From assembly GCA_015680635.1 (NCBI GenBank), contig JAABOA010000851.1, positions 1 through 11,150 of the forward strand: 11,150 bases of DNA. Direction: 5' to 3'. Both the position numbers and the translations under genes were made by a program. The notes beneath the pieces are model-generated. The model was given only the letters and a program-made list of their open reading frames with translations, did not search any database and was not told where the DNA came from. Position 1 is the stretch's first letter; each line of letters starts with the position of its first letter. Shown here in pieces: positions 1-7,674 of the stretch. This DNA comes from Lunasporangiospora selenospora (lineage: Eukaryota > Mortierellomycota > Mortierellomycetes > Mortierellales > Mortierellaceae).

Positions 1-110
1 AAGAGAGAGAAGAGTGTGAGTGAAATAGAGAGGCGCAGAAGAAAGAGGAAAGAGAGAGCTCAGAAGAAAAGAGCAGAGAGAAAACAAACCGAGAGCGCAT
101 GTGCAGATGG
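1..110. repeat. GA-rich polypurine tract at the left edge
   Basis: The first ~110 bases of the plus strand are almost all A and G, with repeated gaga and agaaga units. On the minus strand this is a CT-rich tract, similar in character to the pyrimidine-rich leader seen just upstream of gene C on that strand. It may be the promoter or 5' UTR of a minus-strand gene whose coding part lies left of the window. That is inference: no start codon or coding sequence of such a gene is visible here. The Arg/Lys-rich plus-strand frame across it opens with GTG and reads as a by-product of base composition. Confidence 0.45.
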
Positions 111-565
111 AGGGGAGACGCAGCGAGACTGCAGCGAGACTGTCCACTCGTCACCCACCACGGCCCTGATCCAACCCCGCCGTGTAACGGCCACAATAAA
201 ACTGGTGGGCTCTCACACTAAAGAGCTTGCCACCATTGGCACAGCCCAGTCACAGTCGTGTCTAGCCCAGGGTTCTTGCGGATCCCTTTGCCTGGTATCA
301 GAAGGTGTCTACGGACACGTTACCTCGCCTCGTGCCTACTCAATCTAGACTGCCGAGGCCAAGACCATCGCCGGCTTGAATTCGTTCCAAAGGAGGTTCG
401 TCCCTGATACTGAGGCGGGTCGCAATCGAAGCATGGTGACCGGACAGAGACGCTCGTGAGAAAAATTCCTCTAAATTAGTGGTCGGTGTCCAAAGATACT
501 CTTCTAGATACACGCATAAACCTCGTCTTCATCACCACACTCTGGAGTTGTCTCCAGTGGCCTAG

Positions 566-878
566 CAGCTTCAACCGCCAAATGATTTCTCTGTTGTCAA
601 GCGCAGTAGCCTCGATCCGATTAACGCATGGAATGTCACGGATCAAACACCGAACACTGCCTCCCCCAGACCACTCCTCCTATTTGAGTTAGCATCCAAC
701 TCTCAAGACGATTTAGTACCATTGAACAATGTGGAGAAGGAAAAGACAAGCATCATTGACTCTATCGATTTAGCTGTAATAGAAGTGGCTCGATGGCCTT
801 GAGAGCGTTCCAATGGATGTTTTGCAATGTAAATTCTGTCAACGAGAGATGTCAATTCTTTGTGATGCCTGGGCCTGA
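566..878 (+). pseudogene. Possible frame-broken coding remnant or unrecognised exon
   Basis: A frame open from just after a TAG (563-565) to the TGA at 800-802 gives 78 codons with ordinary protein composition but no ATG. It includes runs such as LLLFELASNSQDDLVPL. From 783 the next frame is open to the TGA at 876-878. It encodes a cysteine cluster (C-x2-C at 828-839, then a further Cys at 861) that could suggest a zinc-binding element. A one-base shift near 784-786 would join the two. No family was recognised. It could be decayed coding sequence, an exon of a gene whose other exons I cannot define, or chance, since open frames of this length are not rare in 1 kb. Confidence 0.2.
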
Positions 879-1401
879 GCACCTTGTGTTCGACGAGAAA
901 GAGGGATGCAAAATCGAGATCATGCGCAAGTGTGCATTGATAATCTGGTTTGGAAACAAAACAATGCGGGGATAAGCATGAGGTATTGAGGTTGCTAGAG
1001 GGTGTAAACGAGCGAGTCGGGGGATTCCAAAGGACAAGCAGAGGTTGCCTGTGGGTAAAGGTCTTGAAGGGGAGAGTGAATGACCAAAGGTAAAGAAGGA
1101 AAAGCAAGGGGTGCGGGTGTGGAGAGCCAGTCGGCTTAATAAAATTTCCGCCAGAGACAGCTGAGGGCTCTGCTCCGTGCGGCGTGTGTTTGTGACCAAT
1201 AAGTGAGCACACATGGCATGGTCACCCATCCATCATTACTACATCCACATGAGCATGTCCATCTCCTGTTCCCGGGAGAAATGACGAATGCTTGCACTGC
1301 TGGTACTGCCGGCCTGATGTCGGCACTGGAAGCATGGAAAGAGTCTGCTCAACACATATCATGCAGTGATGAGTTCCCTCTGGGTGTAATGGGGATTCCC
1401 T

Positions 1402-1411
1402 CCAATAAAAG
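1402..1411 (+). promoter_or_regulatory. CCAAT overlapping a TATA-like AATAAAAG, upstream of gene A
   Basis: CCAAT at 1402-1406 runs directly into AATAAAAG (1404-1411), roughly 50 bp upstream of the ATG at 1459. Position and composition suit a core promoter element, but an A-rich octamer is common by chance. A second CCAAT lies at 1196-1200. The assignment rests on motif and position only. Confidence 0.3.
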
Positions 1412-1458
1412 TCAGGTGCTGGAGAATTGAGTCAACAACATCTTTGCACTCACACCCC

Positions 1459-4440
1459 ATGGAGCAGCAATCAGGTAATGATGGTCTCCATCGAGACAAA
1501 TGCAAACGCATTGGACTGGGTCCATTGCAAGTTTCTTCTAACTATGCTTTTCTGACGTCTTGCCTTGCCTGCCTACTAGCCTCTTGTCACAAAGGACAGC
1601 AGCGCCTTCCAAATGAGATACTCCTTCTTATCATCGACTATTTCGAAAAAGATCTCAAGCAACTCCACCGTTTCCTCTTCGTGAACCGAGTCTTCTTTGA
1701 AGCTGCTATCAAACTCCTCTACGCCGACCCTGTCAACTTGCTTGACCCGGAGCATTCCATTTACCGTGGATGTCATGAACAGAGCATGCTTAGTCGACGC
1801 CGGTGTCTTTCTGGCCTACTCCTTGGGTCACTCCTACAGTACGCAAAGCAAGATCCAGCGGTAATTCTAGGGATCAATGGACTAGGGGTTATTCATCCTC
1901 TCACGAATCCATTCTTGGTAGCATGTTTCCAAGATGATCATCGCCGTCATTCTACAGCCAGTGTGCTAGAGTACTCTGACAGAAGAGTGGTCTCCGAAGG
2001 CTCGTGCATACCTCCAAAGACCACCATCAACTACTCAAGACATCTTATGTGGCCTCGACATTCTGAGCTTATGGTCGATTGGTCATCGTTTCTTCGGGTG
2101 ACTGATGAAGAGCCGCTCTCCCAAGGAGCTATCTCTATGAATCACGGATCGGTAACGGACAGGATCCACAGGCTCTTCCTGAGATATAACGCAACGCATA
2201 TTTACCGGCTAACGCTCAGGATAGACGAGATATCGGCTTTAGTAAAACTTGACCTACATCTTGAAATGGCCTCCTTGAGAGTCATAACCATCATTCATAG
2301 TTATTGGAGCTCTAGTCAGGATCGCAGCTCGGATGGAGATCTGCGACTTTTCATCCAAGGCAACCAGAGTACATTCCCTGCCAAAGGACCGTTAGATGTC
2401 TACCTTGAGGGTATTAACGATACCGCAGCCAATGTCTACTCCAACGTAATTCCTGATGAGGGCTCAAAACTACAAGAGTGGGCGATACAAGGGAGGCTGG
2501 GGATCTATGCTGTCGTGGGGTCCCCGCTGCGAATGAGTGATCATGCAACTCCATGGTTCTATGAGAGACTTGCTATTTCCTCAATCGATGTTACGAAGCT
2601 TCAAGATTTTTCGGATAATATTGATCGATCGAGGCGCCTGGAAGGACACGATAGAATAAGAGGTAGTAATGAAGCTGTAGCAACCAAGATCCGCAAGTTC
2701 TTGAAACAATGCCATCAACTTCAGGAGCTCTCACTCTTTGTCAGTCATATTGATCTGTTCAAACTCGATGAAGAGCCACATGGACTACTTCAGGAAGTAG
2801 ACTGCTCGTTGCTGGGGTCAAGAATATCGCTGCCTCGTTCGCCTGCTTCACTGACTACCATTCCGTTGAGGAAGCTCGCTCTTAGGACTACTCGCGATTC
2901 CAAGGTGCTGATCGGGGCATTGAATGATGCAGTTGCAGCCTTTGGTGGATCTCTGAGGAGACTTCACGCCTTTGTTGAAGGAGCTACCAGTAGGAGAGGT
3001 GAGCCAGAGCCGCAGCCGCAGCCGCAGCCTAACGAGGAATCTGATTTACTCCCGCTTACCACTCGACTGTCGAGACGGTGCAACATCGTAGGACATTGGA
3101 GAACGCCTTTTTTAAGGACCCTTAGTATTTCTCTGCGAGATTCACCATTCTTGGAGGTTGGTTCTTTTGAAATGTGTCCACAGCTTGAGGAGCTGTATAT
3201 TGGAGTACGATCAGAACCAATCCGAGGAGGAGGTTTTGACCCCGGTAGCGAAGGCGACCTGCAAGTCCTTCTGGACCACCCCGATCTTCCGCACTGGATG
3301 AGTCCCTTCAAGTTGTTTCCAAAATGGACACTCCCTAACCTACGGTCCCTTAAACTGGATGGCTCAGCTGCCCTTCGGTTCAATTACGACTCTTTTGAGG
3401 ATGGGATGCCAAACCTCATGACCATAGAATTCGATGTGACAAAAGACCATTCAAGCTTGGAAGGATATGAGTATCGGATCCCACGTCTCTCAAAGCACCT
3501 CAGCCGTGCTCTTAATCATTCCAGGCCGGAGCACCAGCAGGATCAATGGCCTGGGGATGAATTTTGCAAATCAGGGGATGCTCAATCCGACGAAAAGTTG
3601 CTAGAAAATAGAGGGATGTGGATCAAGAAATGGCACCTTCCGAAACTTCGAAGATTGAGTCTATTTGGACCATGCGCCTGCGTCTTCCATTGGGAGAGAC
3701 TCTTAGATCATCCGTTACTGAGGACACTTACACTCCAATATAGCCATCTTCCAGCAGAGCGGCCACCAAGGAAGGAGTCGAGAATATCCACTGATGTTCT
3801 CAAGAACAAAGATGCCTGCGACCACCTTGACGCAAGCAAAAGCCATGATGTCGGAATGCTACTTCGACAAAGGCGACCTTTTTTTGAAAGCAGACTGGTG
3901 CAAGTTTATATCCAAGGCAGAGTCGCCATGACTGGAGATGATTTATTGAACCTCTTGTTGGTTTATGCTCCAAACCTCCGAGATGTGAGCATCGCGGGGT
4001 CCGAGGACTTACCAGTCTTGATGTGTCCAACACAGTTCCTGATGACCTTGAACCGAGCAAGCAAAATTGCAGAGAGCAAAGAGTTCAGTGAACAGCGAAC
4101 GGCCATGGCGCCGCCGAAAACAGCCTTGATATCACCTTTTGAGCTCGAAGCGGACGAACTATGGCTCAAGTACCTCAGACTGTCTTCGGAAGAGGAGAAT
4201 GACACGGAGAGTGAGAATGAAGACAGCGATATTGACATTGGCTGGTCAAGGTGCTGTTGTCTACAAAAAGCATCCTTTAGAAGCCCTCGGACATTCAAGG
4301 AAGATGTCGAGAACCATTGGGTCAGGTACAAAGAGAGTGTGGTTGGCAATCACCCTTCTGGGACAGTCGTTTACATCAATGGCGCATGCTTCGTTCGAGA
4401 GCAGCGGCAGGGCCCCGCCTGGATTAAACCGCAGCTTTGA
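1459..4440 (+). CDS. Gene A: F-box-like, leucine-rich-repeat protein (two exons, 958 aa)
   Basis: The model is join(1459..1474, 1580..4440). Exon 1 is a 16-nt microexon starting at the ATG at 1459. The long frame itself opens only with a TTG at 1444, so it does not supply a start. Residues 12-55 look like an F-box: QRLPNEILLLI, then a helix and a FVNRVFFEAA-type segment ending in LLY. Such domains bind Skp1 in SCF ubiquitin ligases. The rest reads as irregular LRRs (LPNLRSLKL, LPKLRRLSLF, APNLRDVSI), which would recognise a substrate. I recall this layout as a large Mortierellaceae family. Landmarks are VATK at 372, FPKW at 585-588 and ALRFN at 603-607. Oddities are a Pro-Gln repeat (residues 481-489), an acidic tail segment (874-893) and a CCC triplet after it. 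The downstream paralogue, gene B, shares the start structure. The ubiquitin-ligase role is inferred; no substrate is known. Confidence 0.85.
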   Translation: MEQQSGNDGLHRDKCKRIGLGPLQVSSNYAFLTSCLACLLASCHKGQQRLPNEILLLIIDYFEKDLKQLHRFLFVNRVFFEAAIKLLYADPVNLLDPEHSIYRGCHEQSMLSRRRCLSGLLLGSLLQYAKQDPAVILGINGLGVIHPLTNPFLVACFQDDHRRHSTASVLEYSDRRVVSEGSCIPPKTTINYSRHLMWPRHSELMVDWSSFLRVTDEEPLSQGAISMNHGSVTDRIHRLFLRYNATHIYRLTLRIDEISALVKLDLHLEMASLRVITIIHSYWSSSQDRSSDGDLRLFIQGNQSTFPAKGPLDVYLEGINDTAANVYSNVIPDEGSKLQEWAIQGRLGIYAVVGSPLRMSDHATPWFYERLAISSIDVTKLQDFSDNIDRSRRLEGHDRIRGSNEAVATKIRKFLKQCHQLQELSLFVSHIDLFKLDEEPHGLLQEVDCSLLGSRISLPRSPASLTTIPLRKLALRTTRDSKVLIGALNDAVAAFGGSLRRLHAFVEGATSRRGEPEPQPQPQPNEESDLLPLTTRLSRRCNIVGHWRTPFLRTLSISLRDSPFLEVGSFEMCPQLEELYIGVRSEPIRGGGFDPGSEGDLQVLLDHPDLPHWMSPFKLFPKWTLPNLRSLKLDGSAALRFNYDSFEDGMPNLMTIEFDVTKDHSSLEGYEYRIPRLSKHLSRALNHSRPEHQQDQWPGDEFCKSGDAQSDEKLLENRGMWIKKWHLPKLRRLSLFGPCACVFHWERLLDHPLLRTLTLQYSHLPAERPPRKESRISTDVLKNKDACDHLDASKSHDVGMLLRQRRPFFESRLVQVYIQGRVAMTGDDLLNLLLVYAPNLRDVSIAGSEDLPVLMCPTQFLMTLNRASKIAESKEFSEQRTAMAPPKTALISPFELEADELWLKYLRLSSEEENDTESENEDSDIDIGWSRCCCLQKASFRSPRTFKEDVENHWVRYKESVVGNHPSGTVVYINGACFVREQRQGPAWIKPQL
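1475..1579 (+). other. Intron 1 of gene A (105 bp)
   Basis: The donor AG|GTAATG is at 1474/1475. Branch-point-like CTAAC (1538-1542) and CTGAC (1552-1556) precede a pyrimidine-rich stretch, and the acceptor is CTAG at 1576-1579. Splicing joins phase 1 to a new GCC codon. The resulting N-terminus aligns residue for residue with that of gene B. The alternative AAAG acceptor ending at 1594 is also in frame but would make the N-terminus five residues shorter than the paralogue's. The intron is 35 codons long with no stop in the host frame. Confidence 0.8.
3001..3030 (+). repeat. GCCGCA hexanucleotide repeat coding for Pro-Gln
   Basis: A short in-frame run of CCG/CAG codons encodes alternating Pro and Gln, led by Glu-Pro-Glu, in gene A. 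It lies in the loop before the TRLSRRCN segment. Gene B has a non-repetitive stretch at the matching place, so this looks like a lineage-specific microsatellite expansion in a surface loop. Confidence 0.8.
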
Positions 4441-4449
4441 AATGGTGTG

Positions 4450-4455
4450 AATAAA
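4450..4455 (+). terminator. Poly(A) signal AATAAA of gene A
   Basis: AATAAA starts 10 nt after the TGA of gene A, and GT-rich sequence (gtgcgtgttgt) follows at about 4475-4485. It is the only canonical hexamer between genes A and B, so it is the best candidate for 3' processing. Very short 3' UTRs are plausible in compact fungal genomes. Confidence 0.5.
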
Positions 4456-4469
4456 AGCAGTTCTCCCAG

Positions 4470-4477
4470 GCACGTGC
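4470..4477. promoter_or_regulatory. GCACGTGC palindrome (E-box/CACGTG core)
   Basis: A perfect 8-bp palindrome with a CACGTG core lies in the 161-bp spacer between gene A and gene B, about 130 bp before the gene B start codon. CACGTG is the classic site for bHLH transcription factors in fungi. Placement fits a promoter element for gene B, but a single 6-bp core may be chance. Confidence 0.3.
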
Positions 4478-4601
4478 GTGTTGTCTCCACCCCTTGGCGC
4501 GAGAGCGGACGAATGGGAACGCTTGGGCCTCAAAACTCTAAAATGTCATGAGAAATGGACCTTCTTCTCCTGGCGGATGAGCATGCGCATTCTTCTTTCC
4601 C

Positions 4602-7450
4602 ATGGATCACCACTCTGGTAATGCTCACCTCAGCTATTCATGCAACATCTACTTGACTCTTCTTGTCATGAGTAACTCTCTTTCTCTCTCTAATGCCACC
4701 GTCACATTCCTCATCTCATAGTCATCCACCAGCAGGGCCCACAGAGACTGCCCAATGAGGTTCTCCTCCAAGTCATCAAGTGTTTTGCAGATGACCTCCC
4801 ACAGCTCCACACCTTTCTTTCCGTGAATTGGATTTTCTTCGATGCTGCTTCCAGGCTTCTCTACTCGCGCCCTGTCACTCTCCTCGACCCTGAGAGCGAA
4901 ATGCTCTTTCGTCCCGCTGTAGATTACTCGAACGCCCTGTTTGCTCGGCACTCAAAACTCGCCAGTCTCCTCCTGAATGCCATTCTTCAAAACGCTGGCG
5001 ACAACCTCGATGAACTGTTCGAGACGAACGGCTTGATTCCCATTCGTCGAATTATGGACCCTTTTCTAGAGATTTGTTTCCAAGCCGGAACAGACCCCAA
5101 TGACAAAAACAAGAGCCCCACACCCAAGCCGAACTGGAGATTAACCCGTAACTACTCCCGATATCTCGAGTCTTCTCCCAGCATCAGCATTTTCAACAAC
5201 TGGGTCGCACTCGTTCAGCCAATCGATATACCGTCAAATGCCCGGGGATCCCCTTCAGCAATAGGCAGATTTATCCATAACAGGATCCACATCCTTTTTC
5301 TGAGTCTCAACGCCCCACATATTCGCCGACTTGAAGTTGGACTGGACTTGGTCTCTGAGATAGTGAACCATGGTCTACATCTCCAAATGAGCTCTCTCGA
5401 GACTCTTGCCGTCAGATTCGATTTTCTTTGGGATGACGCATGTTCTAGTCATGAGAAGAGACTTTGCACTTTTATCCGAGGCAACCAAAGTGCATTCCCA
5501 TCCAAAGACCCTTTGGATGTTCTCCTGGATGAAGATTTTGATCTGACAGCACCTATAGAGCCTTCGTTTGACCAGAAGCTGGAGATTGGACTGGACGATT
5601 GGGGTTTAAAAGGAACGCTTGGCTTCTATGCGGCTATGGAGTCACCACGACGGATCGGGGCGTGCAAGGCCATTTGGTTCTATGAAAGGATACCGCTGAC
5701 CAAAATTAGCCTTGGTAAGCTTCAAGTGTTCAAGGATACATTGGATCGCGTCGGTTGTCTTGAAGGGGGCGATCAACTCCGAGGCAACGCTAGGGCAGTG
5801 GCGACAAAGGTCAGGTCGTTCCTCAAGCAATGTCCCCAGCTTCAGGATCTCGCACTCTTTGTCAGCCATATCGACCAATTTGATTTCAGAGAGGGTCAGA
5901 AAGGGATAACATATAGGAAGGATATAGGAACGTCATCTACCGGCCCGACACATTCGCCAGTCTGTCCTAGGTTAAGCAAGCTCACTCTCATGACATCTCG
6001 CTATTATAAGGTCCTTGTTGGAGCCCTGAATGATGCAATCTCAGAGTTTGGTAGCTCATTGACTACAGTCAGTGCCACGATCCCCGTGAGATGGATGGAC
6101 ACCCGATTACCATCCGAGATACATGACTCTTGTCCGATCGACTACCGACACACAGCACGATGTAACGCCATAGGATACTGGAGTGCTCCTTTTCTGAGAA
6201 CGATAGATATAAATCTAAGCGGCATGCCCTCTCTCGATGTTGGAGATTTCAGTGGGTGCCCACAGCTTGAAACGCTAAGGATCTGCTTCCATATCGAAGG
6301 GGGTGTCTCTAACAGCTCTGACAGTCCGCTAGATGTCCCTCAAGGTCCCGAGCTACCAGACTGGCTTGATCCCTTCAAGTTATTCCCAAAGTGGACACTG
6401 CCGAAACTCCGGGAGCTACGCTTGACTAATATGGCAGCCCTTCGGTTCAACTTTGAGTCCTTCGAGGATGGAATGCCGAACCTTATGACTGCGAGATTGA
6501 TCGCACAGGAAACACAATCGATCGTTCCGAACTTTGTGTATCGTGTCCCAAGGCTTTCAAAGCATGTCGGCTCGAATAGTATCGGCTCCATGGTTGGACC
6601 CTTGATACCAAATTTAGAGTCGCAACAAGAGCCACCCTGCTCTCACCAACCAAAGGAAGAGTTCCATCAAGGTCAGCATATTCAACCTGATACGAGCAAA
6701 ATGTGGACTGAACGGTGGCACCTCCCAAAGCTTCGAGAGTTGGAATTACTCGGCCCAAGCGCTTGTGTTTTCACTCGCGACAGATTCATGGACCTGCCAA
6801 TGTTGCGATCACTTAAACTCGGATGCAATGAACTCTTGGGGCAAAGGATAACGAAGAAAGTGATTGGCAAACATTTTGATACTCCCTTGTATGGCTCTGA
6901 CGAAGGTATTATAGCATCTCCCTGGATAGATCGACCTTTCCTCGAAAGCAAGCTCGAGACTGTCAGTATTCGCGGCATACTGGGTATGACAGAAGACAGT
7001 ATATCACGAATATTAACGCTGTATGCCCCAAATCTTCGGATATTGACTATCGAGGAAAGAAGAGAGTCATGTCATTTGAAAAAACTCATCGGTCTTATCA
7101 AAGGGATGACTCGAATGGGCAGATATGGTAGAGGAGTGTGGACCTCCGAACAGGAGAGCGTAGAACCTACGGTACCGAAATTAGAACTGTCATCACTGGA
7201 ACTCGAGATGGATCGCCGATGGGAAAGCAGACTTGGACTTAAAGCGAGCGGTGAGAAAGCGAGCGAATCAACAGAGAGTGAGGTAGTTGACCGTCAGCCA
7301 GGAGACCGGTTGCACAAAGTCTATTTTTTTACACCCTATCCATTAACTACAGACGATGAGAAGCTCGTGGTCAGACATATATTAGAAATGCGTCGCGGCT
7401 CTCGCTTGGATGCGGTTGACCTTAAAATCAACGGCGGGACCTATGACTAA
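4602..7450 (+). CDS. Gene B: F-box-like, leucine-rich-repeat protein, paralogue of gene A (two exons, 914 aa)
   Basis: The model is join(4602..4617, 4722..7450). Exon 1 is a 16-nt microexon (ATG GAT CAC CAC TCT G) matching that of gene A. A start at the GTG at 4823 would cut off most of the F-box. Upstream of it the frame still codes for QRLPNEVLLQVI back to the acceptor, without any ATG. Residues 13-56 form the F-box-like segment, and irregular LRRs follow. Blocks shared with gene A include VATK at 365, FPKW at 560-563 and ALRFN at 578-582, then SFEDGMPNLMT. By eye, conserved blocks are about half identical or better and linkers diverge. The C-terminus is unlike that of gene A, with a Ser/Glu-rich stretch and no cysteine triplet. 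The likely role is an SCF substrate receptor, by family inference only. Tandem head-to-tail order points to local duplication. Confidence 0.85.
4618..4721 (+). other. Intron 1 of gene B (104 bp)
   Basis: The donor G|GTAATG is the same hexamer as in gene A. Branch-like CTAAT is at 4690-4694 within CT-rich sequence, and the acceptor CATAG ends at 4721. This is the only nearby AG that gives the required phase: exons starting at 4733 or 4736 would be phase 0 and would not fit the phase 1 donor. Retention would shift the frame, since 104 is not a multiple of three. Confidence 0.82.
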
Positions 7451-7524
7451 AAGACGACAAATTACTCCACTAGCGTTTCGGATCTAGTAAAACCGGATTG
7501 ACCGGGTGATGAATACTCGGCCCA

Positions 7525-7530
7525 AATAAA
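7525..7530 (+). terminator. Poly(A) signal AATAAA of gene B (proximal)
   Basis: AATAAA lies 75 nt downstream of the gene B TAA, a usual distance for a fungal 3' UTR. A second plus-strand AATAAA at 7626-7631 could serve as a distal site. Confidence 0.45.
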
Positions 7531-7625
7531 GGCGGCGATTTTGACGAATGCCATTCATTCCAACATTTCAGGCGAGGTGAGCAAAGGTTTCGAGTAAACA
7601 ACTAAAAACTGAACGTGGGTCGCTT

Positions 7626-7649
7626 AATAAACATTCATTCAAATTTATT
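7626..7649. terminator. Opposed AATAAA signals between convergent genes B and C
   Basis: AATAAA on the plus strand (7626-7631) faces TTTATT (7644-7649), which is AATAAA on the minus strand, 12 bp apart. The minus-strand copy is 26 nt past the gene C stop codon and is its best poly(A) signal. The plus-strand copy may be a distal signal for gene B. Together they form an inverted repeat that could end transcription from both sides. Confidence 0.5.
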
Positions 7650-7674
7650 CATAGTCCTTTATATCGGTGTGTGA

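Larger units (their letters stand above)
349..1458. other. Long intergenic region upstream of gene A
   Basis: I see no complete gene in this ~1.1 kb stretch. Frames on both strands are short, lack good ATG starts and have no recognisable domains. Two things stand out. One is a coding-like patch at 566-878, where two open frames abut with a one-base offset. The other is a set of promoter-type motifs: CCAAT at 1196-1200, and a second CCAAT at 1402-1406 running into a TATA-like AATAAAAG at 1404-1411, about 50 bp before the gene A start codon. Near 1306-1325 there is a short imperfect inverted repeat. The right part probably holds the gene A promoter and 5' UTR. Confidence 0.5.

Noticed and set aside
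16-348. Arg/Lys-rich plus-strand frame
   Set aside because: It opens with GTG in a GA-rich tract. Composition explains the residues and no domain is visible.
793-975. 60-codon plus-strand frame with Cys and Trp residues
   Set aside because: It is short, and it competes with another frame over the same bases that carries the CxxC cluster. No family recognised.
703-1212. 169-codon minus-strand frame, with an overlapping 125-codon frame
   Set aside because: Low-complexity Pro/Ser/Leu/His composition with no recognisable domain. Overlapping frames of similar quality argue for chance.
1203-1430. Plus-strand frame just upstream of gene A
   Set aside because: GTG start, short, no domain. It lies where the promoter and 5' UTR of gene A are expected.
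1444-1458. TTG start for gene A
   Set aside because: It is not a normal eukaryotic start. The ATG at 1459 with the microexon model matches the paralogue.
4823-4825. GTG start for gene B
   Set aside because: Coding homology to the F-box of gene A continues upstream of it, so it is an internal Val codon.
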